Shown: positions 43,470 through 52,462 of the stretch, piece after piece
Position numbering within the stretch: position 1 is the stretch's first letter
Layout of the letters: each line of letters starts with the position of its first letter
Assembly (NCBI GenBank): GCA_964621785.1
Contig: CAZUPD010000002.1
Span: 124,001-188,000 of the forward strand
Origin: JACKDW01 sp964621785
GTDB taxonomy: Bacteria > Myxococcota_A > Polyangia > Nannocystales > Nannocystaceae
Length of the DNA stretch: 64,000 bases
Reading direction: 5' to 3'
Notes under the pieces: model-generated
The model's database searches: none
What the model was told of the DNA's origin: nothing
Seen by the model: only the letters and a program-made list of their open reading frames with translations
Position numbers and translations under genes: made by a program

Positions 43470-45802
43470 CGGGCATTGAGCGGTGGTCCGGCGACTGTGT
43501 GGAGGACCGGCAATGCACTCGCGGGGCTGTCCGGATCGAAGTTGCTGGCGTAGTGGTACTCGCCGTCGCGCAGCTGCCGGTTGAGAAGATTCTCGACCTC
43601 GAGTGCGATCCGCAACCAGCGATAGTCGTACCCCAGGGTTGCGTCGAGTCGGACTTGGGTCGACCCCGTGGCCCCGTGGGGGAGGGGGCGGGGCGCAAAT
43701 CCCAGGGCTCGCAACCCGCCGCGAAAGCCACTTCGGTGGGTGATGGTGATCCGACCGCCGGAGGTCAGCCACGGAGCAAAGGGGACGCGGTTGCCCGACT
43801 CTGAAAAGCGTGCATCAACAAGTGTGAGATCGGCACTCAGCCGCAGCCACGAAAGCGGAAGCGACGTCAAAATGAGCTCGCCACCGAGCCTGCGCGAGCC
43901 GTTGAGTTCGAGGCTGACGCCAGAAACATGATCATACACTGACTCCCGCGCGATGAGGGTGGCAAAGCCTGCGACTCGGGCATCGAACCACCGTGCCGGT
44001 CGCCAGCGTGTCCCGACCTCGAGCGCGTCGGAAATGGTGATAGCCGGCTCACCACCGTCGTAGACATCTTCGGACAGACCGGCCTGACCGGGGTCAAACG
44101 CGGAGTAGGCACGGGCTTCGGGCGGACGAAAGCCACGCCCGTAGGCGGCAAACAGACCCAAGTTCTTGACGACTTGGAGGCGCACGGTTGCCCGCGGTGA
44201 CACGGCCACAGACGTTCCCGAACCGCGAATGCTCCCGGCGAGACGATCGGTCACGCCGACATGTATCACATCGGCCCGCGTACCGATGTCGACTCTGACC
44301 TGTTGAACAGGTTGCCAGCGCAAGCCGACTCGTGTGTGTGCAATCAGTTGGTCGCCGAGGAGGTCACGGCGTGCACCGGTGGCCTCGAGATCACGCCCCA
44401 CGGTCTGCTCGGTTTGAGCAAAGTGGTCGACACGCAGACCGAGACCGGTGTGCAGGGAGAGGGTCTCGACGAGTTTGAGGAGGTAGGTGGCCGAGAGGCC
44501 AAAGGGCCAGGTCCGTTGCAACTGAGCCCGACGGTCGCCATGTTCGGGATCGATCAAGAATCCCGTAAAATTTTCGCGCAGACGCAGATCGCGATAGCTT
44601 GCATAAGCATTGACTTCGAGGGCATGTCGACCCCGTTCGAGGCGGTGGAGCAGGGCCACAAGGGCGCGCCCCGACCGGCCTTGCTGGGTCTCATCGTAGG
44701 TGTCGTAAAACCCGATGAGGCCCTGTTCGACATCGACATTGCGCAGTGTACCCGGGAGTTCAAACGCGGCGTAACTGCCGGCGGCCAGCAGCGAAAGCTC
44801 GCCAAACTGTCGACCTTGCAGCAGGGTCACGCGCCCGTTGAACGTCATGCGATCGATGCCGCGGTTGTGCCCGAAGCCGTCGTCGTGGGTCGCCTCCAAT
44901 GCGAGGAAATCACGATCGTCCTCGGCTTTGCGGGAAAAGCCGGCAAACAAGCGATGGCGGTTGGTCGTCCCCGATGTATAGGAGGCCCGCCACCCGCGTT
45001 CGTTTTGTGCAATGCCCAGGCGATAGTCGGCTGACCCTGCCATGGCAAACGCTCCCTGCTCGAGCGTGAACGGACCTTTTTGGACATCGACACCCGAGAC
45101 CGCCTCGGGAATGATGAGTCCTAAATCGAGGTAGCCCTGTGCATGGACGTTTGACCATTCGTTGATCGGGAGTCCGTCGAGTGTGACCTCAAAATCCGAA
45201 CCGTGGATCGCATCAAACCCACGCAGCAAAAATTGGTGACCTTTACCTTCACTCCCGTGCTGGACCAGGGTCATACCTGGCACTTGGCGCAGGATGTCCT
45301 CGGCATTGCGGCGCGGCGCAGCTGTGATATCCCGGGGGGAAATGCGGGTCGTCGAAGCTGTTTGCGGGCGATTGCGTGATGATACAACGGTTACCGAGTA
45401 CGGATTTCGTTCGACGCGTGTCACCTGAAGCGAAACGGTCGTACGGCGTTGTGTACGGGAGACCTCGCGCCGGATCGGTTCGTAGGCGGGGTCGCGAATA
45501 CTCAGGGTTACGGAGCCTTTGGCCACTCCTGTCAGTTGAAAGGAGCCAGTGGCATCGGTGCTCGCTCGTCGTTCCGTTCCTTCGACAATGACATCGACGC
45601 CCGCGACCCCTTCCCCCGAGGTATCGACAACCTGTCCAACGACGGGTGGACCTGCTTCAGGGTGAAAGCGTGCCTGCGCACGGCTCGGCACTGCAAGCGT
45701 AAATGTGCATGCAAGAATTTTTAGGACAAGCCAGAGGACCCGGCTCCGGGTCGGTCGGATCGCCAGGGGAGCGTTCGGATCGCTACCCCTGTCCCTCGAC
45801 AT
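43445..45802 (-). CDS. TonB-dependent outer-membrane receptor (probable nickel uptake)
   Basis: A 785-residue receptor. After a signal (VLWLVLKILACTFTLAVPSRAQA) comes a small carboxypeptidase-regulatory-like domain (PPVVGQVVDTSGEGVAGVDV), then the plug (NAEDILRQVPGMTLVQHGSE, FLLRGFDAIHGSDFEVTLDG, GVDVQKGPF) and a 22-strand-type barrel ending in an aromatic (VGFVF). The start is the ATG at 45802, after GAAGG; it overlaps the upstream lipoprotein gene by 20 bp. It is the last gene of a run led by nikR. In other bacteria, NikR controls TonB receptors for nickel, so nickel is the likely cargo; this is inferred from context and no binding residue proves it. Confidence 0.88.
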   Translation of the reverse strand: MSRDRGSDPNAPLAIRPTRSRVLWLVLKILACTFTLAVPSRAQARFHPEAGPPVVGQVVDTSGEGVAGVDVIVEGTERRASTDATGSFQLTGVAKGSVTLSIRDPAYEPIRREVSRTQRRTTVSLQVTRVERNPYSVTVVSSRNRPQTASTTRISPRDITAAPRRNAEDILRQVPGMTLVQHGSEGKGHQFLLRGFDAIHGSDFEVTLDGLPINEWSNVHAQGYLDLGLIIPEAVSGVDVQKGPFTLEQGAFAMAGSADYRLGIAQNERGWRASYTSGTTNRHRLFAGFSRKAEDDRDFLALEATHDDGFGHNRGIDRMTFNGRVTLLQGRQFGELSLLAAGSYAAFELPGTLRNVDVEQGLIGFYDTYDETQQGRSGRALVALLHRLERGRHALEVNAYASYRDLRLRENFTGFLIDPEHGDRRAQLQRTWPFGLSATYLLKLVETLSLHTGLGLRVDHFAQTEQTVGRDLEATGARRDLLGDQLIAHTRVGLRWQPVQQVRVDIGTRADVIHVGVTDRLAGSIRGSGTSVAVSPRATVRLQVVKNLGLFAAYGRGFRPPEARAYSAFDPGQAGLSEDVYDGGEPAITISDALEVGTRWRPARWFDARVAGFATLIARESVYDHVSGVSLELNGSRRLGGELILTSLPLSWLRLSADLTLVDARFSESGNRVPFAPWLTSGGRITITHRSGFRGGLRALGFAPRPLPHGATGSTQVRLDATLGYDYRWLRIALEVENLLNRQLRDGEYHYASNFDPDSPASALPVLHTVAGPPLNARLTVGFVF

Positions 45803-46493
45803 CGCAATGACCTTCTCCATCGACATGCCCGACGGTTTGCGTGAGAGCGTCGAGCCAATCGGCGAGATTGTCGATCGCGGCGTTGCCAGGATCGTAGGCA
45901 CCGATCCCTTGGCTCGCCAGCTCCTCCCGGGTAATCGACCCGTCGGCATCGGTGTCGGCATCGGCGAGCGCTTGGAATAACAGCTGCGGCTCTTCGGCCA
46001 CGATACTGTCATAGAAGAGGTGATCGGCGTGAACCGTAATCTCGAATCTTCCGGGGGAGTCACCGTCGACAATTGTTGTCGTTGCACAGTTCACATAGCG
46101 CGTCGGGGTTTCAAACGTCCAGTCAAAGGTCTTGGTCGTGCCGGCTTTGGTCGCGGAGCCCGCGACCTCGATTCGGGTAATCGAAAACGCAGCATTTGTA
46201 TATTCACCATCGCCGACGGAGAGTTCGGCGAGTTGTTGACCCTCGCCGTTGGTGGGCGTGGTGAGGTCCACTGGGGCGAGTGCGCCAGTCGCCATGTCCG
46301 CGATGTCGATGGCGTCGACGGTGACGACGAAGCGGTCAAACTCCACCGCCCATCCATCGTCCATCTGGTCAGCCTGGATCCCCTGTTCGATAAACGCCTC
46401 GCCGTAGATCGTGAGTGAAAGGGTTCCATCCCCACCGGCGCAGGCTAGGGGAAGGAGGCCGCCTAAGAAGATGTATTTGAAGATTTTTTGCAT
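45783..46493 (-). CDS. lipoprotein with EF-hand-like motif in the nikR operon
   Basis: A 236-residue exported protein. MQKIFKYIFLGGLLPLAC is a lipoprotein signal with Cys at 18. The body is beta-rich (DRFVVTVDAIDIAD, AAFSITRIEVAG). Near residue 190 lies an EF-hand-like calcium loop, DADTDADGSITREEL. The family is not recognised. It starts three bases after the stop of the previous lipoprotein, with GGAGA as ribosome site, and its end overlaps the TonB receptor gene. Tight coupling with nikR and the receptor suggests a surface or periplasmic accessory part of nickel uptake. Confidence 0.8.
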   Translation of the reverse strand: MQKIFKYIFLGGLLPLACAGGDGTLSLTIYGEAFIEQGIQADQMDDGWAVEFDRFVVTVDAIDIADMATGALAPVDLTTPTNGEGQQLAELSVGDGEYTNAAFSITRIEVAGSATKAGTTKTFDWTFETPTRYVNCATTTIVDGDSPGRFEITVHADHLFYDSIVAEEPQLLFQALADADTDADGSITREELASQGIGAYDPGNAAIDNLADWLDALTQTVGHVDGEGHCDVEGQG

Positions 46494-46495
46494 GG

Positions 46496-47284
46496 TTAGT
46501 CTCCGTAGTTGACACGGAAGTGATCGTGGGTTTGAAAGACTCGGCGAAAGTCGTTGTAGGCTGTTTCGACAGCCACGTCGTCGGGGGTGATCAGGACGAC
46601 CCCGTCTTGATCATCGTCGAGGGCAATGAAGTCGATACCCGCAAACACTGTGTCGAGCTCGATCGGGTCGCGCGGCTCAAAGCGAAACCTGATCTCGTCC
46701 GTCGCGTCGGCGTCGATCGTAGCTTCAAACGGGGCGCCGATGAGCTCTCTGCCCTCGGGGGAATCGACGACAATCGTGAATCCAACGCTCGTGCCATCCC
46801 GAGTCGCCGTGCCGCGAATGATGGCAGTGTGGCCGATCAACGGATCATCGGCGGGCAACCCGAGCGCCTCGGTCCCGCTTGCAAATACAAAATTTGCTGC
46901 CGTATAGGTTCCTGCGATCAGCGTACCTGTCCCGAGGATCCGCCCCTCTTCGCTCGCCCAGTCGATGACATAGCTGCCTGGAAGTTCACCGGTAACTTCA
47001 CCGCCCTGCGAATGTCCCGGATGGGCGTGGGCTGTTCGGATCAACATCTCCGACGCTCGGTGCAGCAGCGCTACGGTGTGGACCTCGCCGGCGACCGTAA
47101 ACACCAGATCCGAAATGACGACCCGCGCCTCATCGAGTTCGACGCGGTAGCCGAGGTCGGTGTCGATCGCTGTAATGCCCCCGCTGTCGACCACCACAGG
47201 GAGACCCACCTGCGGAGCCTCATTGGCCTGGCCACAGCCGAGTTGCAACAGCACACAACATGTGGCCCATCGTGCGAACTTCAT
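46496..47284 (-). CDS. lipoprotein of unknown family in the nikR operon, His-rich patch
   Basis: A 262-residue exported protein. MKFARWATCCVLLQLGC is a lipoprotein signal with Cys at 17. The body is beta-strand rich. A short His patch (TAHAHPGHSQGGE, near residue 75) could bind a transition metal. An Asp-rich loop (ALDDDQDGVVLI) lies near the end, and the tail is QTHDHFRVNYGD. It is coupled to nikR by an ATGA overlap, with AGAGGA as ribosome site. A role in nickel capture is a reasonable inference; I do not recognise the family. An iterated palindrome is at 46880. Confidence 0.8.
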   Translation of the reverse strand: MKFARWATCCVLLQLGCGQANEAPQVGLPVVVDSGGITAIDTDLGYRVELDEARVVISDLVFTVAGEVHTVALLHRASEMLIRTAHAHPGHSQGGEVTGELPGSYVIDWASEEGRILGTGTLIAGTYTAANFVFASGTEALGLPADDPLIGHTAIIRGTATRDGTSVGFTIVVDSPEGRELIGAPFEATIDADATDEIRFRFEPRDPIELDTVFAGIDFIALDDDQDGVVLITPDDVAVETAYNDFRRVFQTHDHFRVNYGD

Positions 47285-47706
47285 CGACGGTCCTCTTCTT
47301 TCGGTACCCTGCCGTAGACAGTTTGCCCGTAGAGGACGCCCTTGAGGCCCATGAGATGATTGGCGATGTGGCGGATTTTTTTTGGTTTCCCGCGCAGGAT
47401 GACAACTTCGAGACAGGAGTGTTGATCGAGATGAATATGCATGGAAGACAGAACTTCGGCGTGATGTTGATGTCCGATGTCCTCCACCTGCCGGGCCAAG
47501 CCGCGTCGTGCGTGGTCGTACACGAGGGTGACGGTCGCCACCGCATCTTTGGCACCCGAATCCCACGCCTCGTCCATCAGTCGCGCCCGGATCAGGTCGC
47601 GCATGGCTTCCGAGCGGTTGCCGAGGCCACTGCGTTCGATCAGTTGATCAAACCGCGCCATCAGGTTGCTATCGATCGACAAACTCGCGCGTACGAGCTC
47701 TGACAT
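47281..47706 (-). CDS. nikR: nickel-responsive regulator NikR
   Basis: A 141-residue ribbon-helix-helix repressor. The DNA-binding part (ELVRASLSIDSNLMARFDQL then NRSEAMRDLIR) is canonical. The nickel site is complete: His 79, His 90, His 92 and Cys 98, with the same spacing as His 76, His 87, His 89 and Cys 95 of E. coli NikR. The ATG at 47706 follows GGAGG. It is the first gene of a four-gene operon with two lipoproteins and a TonB-dependent receptor, and an operator lies directly upstream. It should repress the operon, including itself, when nickel is plentiful. Confidence 0.96.
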   Translation of the reverse strand: MSELVRASLSIDSNLMARFDQLIERSGLGNRSEAMRDLIRARLMDEAWDSGAKDAVATVTLVYDHARRGLARQVEDIGHQHHAEVLSSMHIHLDQHSCLEVVILRGKPKKIRHIANHLMGLKGVLYGQTVYGRVPKEEDRR

Positions 47707-47715
47707 GGTTCCTCC

Positions 47716-47746
47716 GAGTGTTACGCGTCAACGATACGTAACACTC
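47716..47746. promoter_or_regulatory. NikR operator
   Basis: An inverted repeat GAGTGTTACG (47716-47725) and CGTAACACTC (47737-47746) lies just upstream of the nikR ribosome site. Its core GTGTTAC-N13-GTAACAC equals the NikR motif known from deltaproteobacteria such as Desulfovibrio (N13 or N14). On the - strand, TTGATC stands 17 bases before TACGTA within the operator; if that is the promoter, bound NikR would cover the -10 element. Confidence 0.88.
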
Positions 47747-47860
47747 GAGCGCGGGCCGATCAATCGAAAGATTCTTCCGATCCGGTGTGGGCTTACCGTC
47801 GTAGTGGTTCGTTAAGACCTGGTTTTAGGAACATGCCGAGAGTCACCCGATCGCTCGAAA

Positions 47861-49114
47861 CTAGTCCGCGTGGAGAATGACGCGCTCCCAAGCCTCACTG
47901 TCTTGGACGATGCTGGTTCCGCAGCGATAGCCCTTTTCGACGTCGTTGCTGGCCGTGTGCCAGCACAGACGCTGTTCGGCATGTGGACCGTCGAGGGTGT
48001 CACAGGCCACGCGATTGACCGGGTCCCCAGCGCGGGCAAAGCCCCACGACCATGCGTGCGAGAAGTACCACGCGCTCCCGTTTGCGACGTGTGTCGTGTT
48101 GTCTTTGCCAGTGTCCGAAAGCACATCTTCGCGCGGCGCGTGGGCGAGGACCGTGAATGTGTCCTCTCCGACAGGTCGGCATGCGAGCATAATATTTTTG
48201 CGTGTACAATAAACATTTGAGAGCACGGCGAGACTTTTGCCTCCTTCGGCATAGGTCGTTGCCCAACACTCGTGCCAGCCGATCAGCTGACTTTCGGGTA
48301 CATCGAGTTGCGGTCCCACCGCTTCGTACTTGGGGGTGTGTGTACAATCAGGTTCACAGCCATCGCCAGACACGCTGTTGCCGTCGTCGCATAGCTCGTT
48401 GTCTGTCCACACGATTCCGTCCCCACACGTCGCCGGTAGACAGGCGTTGGGACAGGCGTCGGTGTCGATGAGATTGTCGTCGTCGCACAGCTCACCGGCC
48501 GAAAGATTGAGGATGCCGTCGCCGCATGCCGCTGTGGAGCAGTCGTCGTTGCAGGATGGAGACTCTCCGCCATCATCGCAGCTCTCGACTCCTTCCCAGG
48601 TGATTCCATCGCCACAACGAGCTTCCTGACAGGTGGTGGTGCAGTTGTCGGTGTCGAGCTCGTTGCCGTCGTCACACGCTTCTCCGGGCTGGACAATTCC
48701 GTCGCCACAGGTGGTCAGCGTGCACGTATTCGAACAGGCATCGTCGTCGTTGGTGTTACCGTCGTCGCAGGACTCGACCCCTTCCCACAAAAAACCATCG
48801 CCACAGGAGGCGGCGACACAGGATGTCAGGCAGCTGTCAGTTTCGTCCGTGTTGCCGTCGTCACAGTCTTCTCCCGGCTCGACCACGCGGTTGCCACATT
48901 CGGCCGGATCGACCGTCGGCGGGGTCGTCTGCGAATCGGAGGTTGTCGGCTCGACGGTGGTCGACGTCCCGTCACTGTCGGACTCGGTCCTGCCGTCCGT
49001 CTCGCTGAGTGTCGCCTCGGTGTCGCCCACAAAACCTGTACAGCCAACGACTGCGAACAGCCCATAACAAATGAACCATGACGATACGATTGTATTTACA
49101 TGAACACGAACCAC
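47861..49114 (-). CDS. lipoprotein with six Myxococcus-type Cys-rich repeats
   Basis: A 417-residue exported protein from a GTG start. MVRVHVNTIVSSWFICYGLFA then VVGC is a lipoprotein signal with Cys at 25. A Ser/Thr/Asp linker is followed (about 72-255) by six repeats of the pattern CGDG-x-CDDGN-x-DxC-x-C, the DUF4215/Myxococcus Cys-rich repeat. The last 160 residues (HTPKYEAVGPQLDVPESQLIGW onward) contain further Cys pairs and no recognised fold. Such proteins are typical surface proteins of myxobacteria, with unknown ligands. It is 155 bp from nikR and not part of that operon. An iterated palindrome (49091) lies in the signal codons. Confidence 0.88.
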   Translation of the reverse strand: MVRVHVNTIVSSWFICYGLFAVVGCTGFVGDTEATLSETDGRTESDSDGTSTTVEPTTSDSQTTPPTVDPAECGNRVVEPGEDCDDGNTDETDSCLTSCVAASCGDGFLWEGVESCDDGNTNDDDACSNTCTLTTCGDGIVQPGEACDDGNELDTDNCTTTCQEARCGDGITWEGVESCDDGGESPSCNDDCSTAACGDGILNLSAGELCDDDNLIDTDACPNACLPATCGDGIVWTDNELCDDGNSVSGDGCEPDCTHTPKYEAVGPQLDVPESQLIGWHECWATTYAEGGKSLAVLSNVYCTRKNIMLACRPVGEDTFTVLAHAPREDVLSDTGKDNTTHVANGSAWYFSHAWSWGFARAGDPVNRVACDTLDGPHAEQRLCWHTASNDVEKGYRCGTSIVQDSEAWERVILHAD

Positions 49115-49911
49115 ACTACCACCTCCGTCGACTGATCACTACAAAGGGTCCCAAACTATCTGCCGCACATCGTTTGTGCCGGAGCTGAGTCGACGACATC
49201 GGCCATGATGTTGGGCCGAGGAACCGCGCGCAAGGTATCTCGATATGAGTATGGTCAAGAGGACAGGTCTACGTGTAAGGCTTCCGGCCAGCCAGACTTC
49301 TCCAGTACGATTGAGCGAACAGGCCCACCCGGGCGGTTGTGTGCCCAATAAGTTGTAATTTAGATGTTGATACATGAAAGAGATGTGCTTCGTCGACGCC
49401 CATCGTCAGACGTTCTGGATTTTCTCCAGACTGAAACGCACAGGCCATGTGGAACATTCTCAAGTTTCGATGGATGTGTAGCGAAGGGCGATCCCACCCG
49501 CATGACGTCGACCTACGATGACCATTGGTGCAACACCTTCCGATTCTGACGGTGGGACGGCCGCTGGAATCTCTTCGAGCCAACGCGAAACCCGCGGGCC
49601 GCTCGCGTGTGCAAGATGCCTCGGCGACAAAAAGAGATATGTCTTTTGTGATATGACTGTGCGCGATTTCGGGGATGTGTGTTTCAACGAGCAGGTGTGC
49701 TGCACGTGAAAAAAGCCCTGGGGTCAATGGCCTCGGGCTGTGACTCACTGGCGCCTCGATCCGATCCGAATCGACGAGGTTCGGCATATCTTTTACGGCA
49801 TGTTTTTCGAACGCAGCGTCCGGCTCGTTGGGACAATTTGGGCGTTGTCGAGATTCCGAGAGCTGGCCAGTGAAATCGACCTTCGGCCAAACCTGGATGA
49901 GGGCGTGTTTC
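49115..49911. other. 797-bp region without a recognised gene
   Basis: It lies between the Cys-rich lipoprotein and the carboxypeptidase, both leftward. Base use is more AT-rich than in the flanking genes. Reading frames here are short or lack any family likeness; a 276-codon frame at 49269-50099 runs into the carboxypeptidase gene on the same strand in another phase. Except for the terminator-like hairpin at 49709-49739, I see nothing I can name. Confidence 0.55.
49709..49739 (-). terminator. intrinsic terminator downstream of the carboxypeptidase gene
   Basis: Read on the - strand, AGCCCGAGG, a short loop and CCCCAGGGCT form a stem with a small internal mismatch, followed at once by TTTTTT. 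It lies about 170 bp after the carboxypeptidase stop (49912), in the right direction to end that transcript. Confidence 0.55.
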
Positions 49912-52182
49912 TCAGCTCGATGACCGCTTGCAGTTCTGGGTCGGGATCGTGAGGTCGACGTTGACCCGCTTGTCTCGGACACGCACTTGTCTACGTACAG
50001 GTGGGCAACCGGGGACTTCAGCCCGCACGGTGTAGCGCCCCGGCCCCGCGAGTGTGCGGTCAAACCGGCCGTCGTAGGGGCGCGAGGTCCAGACTTCACC
50101 TGCGCGAAGGGTCACCTCTTCGATGCTGACAACCGCTTCGATCGGTTTGCCTGTATGATCAAATGTATGTCCCGAAATACCGGTTCCCGAGAGTACCCGG
50201 TTGAGTAGGGTCTGCCAGATCGGGCGCGTGGCCTCGACAGCGCGATTGCGAATCTCGAGATCTGCGGGGTTGTGGTGGGAGCCCTCGACGACATAGGCCA
50301 GCGACCCGTTGCGGTGGCGGTGCCAGTCTTGATCGGAGCCGGACACGGGATAGCCGTTGGGGCGCGTGCGATACCGGTGTCCGTTGGGCTGTTCGGGGGC
50401 TGCCGCCGCCATCTCGCGGGCGACAGCGACAGCGTCATCCGGTTTCGGCTCTTCGCTGTCAAACACCATGTAGGGGGAAAAGATCGCGGTGCCGATCGTG
50501 TGAAACGAGATCACGGCGGCAAACGGATAGCGGGTGGCGAGTTTGAGGATGGCCTGGGTTTCAGGTTCGGAGGCCGGCGCGGGCCCGCGGTACCACTTGT
50601 GGGTAAAAAACGAACGGCTGCCGCGTTCTCCCCCGGAGCCCCAGCCGTAGGGGTAGTTGCGGTTGAGGTCGACACCCTCGAACGGATCTGTGGAGCCGTT
50701 GCCATCGCTGTCGCGCCCGTTTTTCCGTCCGCCGTAGCGCGATACTTCCATATACATATGATTGCCGTCGGGGTTGACCATCGGCACACACCAGATCTCG
50801 AGATGGTCGACCCAGCGGGTCACTTGGGAATCACGGCCGTAGTCCTCGAGCAACCGCTGCATGGCGTCAAGGGCATATTCGACGGGAAGCAACTCGCTGC
50901 CGTGGTGGGCTGCATTGAGCAGGACAACCGGTTCATCCTCGTCGCGGTCGGGGTTTTTTGAAATCTTGAGCCCGAGCAGGGGTCGACCTTGGTGGCTGCG
51001 TCCGAGCACTTCGAGTTTGGAGATTTTGGGGTAGCGCTTGTGGTAACCGCGGACGAGCGCTTCGACCATCGCGGCATTTTTAAAACTCTCGTCGATACGA
51101 AAGCCGCGGGCTGTCGGTGTTGGAGGAGACTGGCGATGCTCGCGGTAGGCCTGGTTGATGTCGGCAAACGGGACCTCTTCCGAGATGGCTTGGGTCGGAA
51201 TCCCGGTACGACGCAGGCGTTCGTAGTCGAGTAGGTCGAGGCGTAGCAGTGCTTCGGGTTGACCTGTCCGGCGATCGACGGTGGCGAGCTGGTGGCGTTT
51301 GAGCGCGGTGGGTAACCGGGCGGCCTGATCGGGGTGCAGGTACACATAACGGTGCTTGCCAAACGGAGTTGTATCATCGCCGGGCACGTGCGGACCGTAC
51401 TTCGGTGCGATGCCGGGGGGCACAGGCGGCAACCACAGACCATGTTCGCGTCGCGGGACGAGGCCAGTCGGAGCGGCACCAAGGGGCATGACACTCAGGA
51501 GCGTGACCGCAGTTTCACCATCGGTTTGGGGCCCCGAACGCAAACCGATATGACCTTTGGGATATGTTGTATCGTGGGTGGTGAGCGTGGCGAGGTGCTT
51601 GAAGGTGGTCCCGTCGAATGCAAGTGCTACGAGTTGAGGGCCCAGCAGGTACACCACAATTTCGAGTTGGTTTTTCAACCCTTTGACCCGCACAGCGGGG
51701 CCGAGTTCGAGGACACGTCCTCGGTCCCAGCGGTACATGTGAAGGGTTTCTTTTTCGACAGCAAGGCCGTAGCCCGAGAGCCCGTCGAGTCGCCCGCGAT
51801 CGAGTTGTATACGCAATAAAAGTGTAAGGTCCGGTTTTTTCCCGAGGTCGACGCGGACGCGGATGAGACCGTCGCCGAGATTCGCTTGCTGCGAGCTCGG
51901 AAACCACAGTGGGTCCTGTCCCGGCTCGCGGGATGTCGACACCAAACGTCCGCCGGTTTGTTGCCAGTCACCGCGCGTCGTCGCCTGGGGGAGCGCCGGG
52001 GATGCCGTAGCGATGGCGCGGCCGAATACGATGTGCTCGCGCTGTGGGTCGTAGGATGGAAAACCGGATGCGGCCCGGGCGGGAAGAGGTTGTAGGAGCA
52101 ACCAACCGAGGAGGAGCAGGGCGAGTCGCCCCAGGGTTCCAGTCTTGAGGCGTTGCCCAAGGGGGGTGTCCACAGGTGGCAT
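49912..52182 (-). CDS. secreted M14 zinc carboxypeptidase
   Basis: A 756-residue exported protein. The signal is MPPVDTPLGQRLKTG then LALLLLGWLLLQPLPARA. An N-terminal beta-sandwich of LamG-like character (about 40-230) precedes the M14 domain. Zinc ligands lie in NAAHHGSELLPVEY (His and Glu) and SFHTIG (His), and the catalytic Glu lies in YVVEGSHH. VPMVNPDGN and DLNRNYPYGWG are typical M14 landmarks. The last 80 residues (GTGISGHTFDHTGKPIEAVVS) form a carboxypeptidase-D-type beta sandwich. It should trim peptides outside the cell, which fits a predatory or scavenging life. The frame is open to 52965, but the signal peptide fixes the ATG at 52182. Iterated palindrome at 51335. Confidence 0.9.
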   Translation of the reverse strand: MPPVDTPLGQRLKTGTLGRLALLLLGWLLLQPLPARAASGFPSYDPQREHIVFGRAIATASPALPQATTRGDWQQTGGRLVSTSREPGQDPLWFPSSQQANLGDGLIRVRVDLGKKPDLTLLLRIQLDRGRLDGLSGYGLAVEKETLHMYRWDRGRVLELGPAVRVKGLKNQLEIVVYLLGPQLVALAFDGTTFKHLATLTTHDTTYPKGHIGLRSGPQTDGETAVTLLSVMPLGAAPTGLVPRREHGLWLPPVPPGIAPKYGPHVPGDDTTPFGKHRYVYLHPDQAARLPTALKRHQLATVDRRTGQPEALLRLDLLDYERLRRTGIPTQAISEEVPFADINQAYREHRQSPPTPTARGFRIDESFKNAAMVEALVRGYHKRYPKISKLEVLGRSHQGRPLLGLKISKNPDRDEDEPVVLLNAAHHGSELLPVEYALDAMQRLLEDYGRDSQVTRWVDHLEIWCVPMVNPDGNHMYMEVSRYGGRKNGRDSDGNGSTDPFEGVDLNRNYPYGWGSGGERGSRSFFTHKWYRGPAPASEPETQAILKLATRYPFAAVISFHTIGTAIFSPYMVFDSEEPKPDDAVAVAREMAAAAPEQPNGHRYRTRPNGYPVSGSDQDWHRHRNGSLAYVVEGSHHNPADLEIRNRAVEATRPIWQTLLNRVLSGTGISGHTFDHTGKPIEAVVSIEEVTLRAGEVWTSRPYDGRFDRTLAGPGRYTVRAEVPGCPPVRRQVRVRDKRVNVDLTIPTQNCKRSSS

Positions 52183-52462
52183 CGTGCATACACCGCGGGC
52201 GTGGTCGGAGGTTGCTGGTTGCGTACTCGCCTCGCGTCGCCGACTGCCGTTGGGCACGTTCGCTGCGCCAGGGGCAGGAATCGAGTGCTCAGACGTTTTG
52301 AGGTTGTCGCTCGCCATCGTCGAACTCCCGCGCCAGTCGCCTCCGATCATACGCCCCCCGTCCGGTTGCCGTCCAGCACCGGACTGCGGAGCTCGGTGAA
52401 GTTGCAGCAGCATGTGCGAACCCGACACGCACGGCAGGTGGTAGTCCTCAGGGACAGGCTGA

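Noticed and set aside
49269..50099. 276-codon frame on the - strand in the region upstream of the Cys-rich lipoprotein
   Set aside because: It overlaps the end of the carboxypeptidase gene in another phase, has no family likeness and looks like random high-GC translation.
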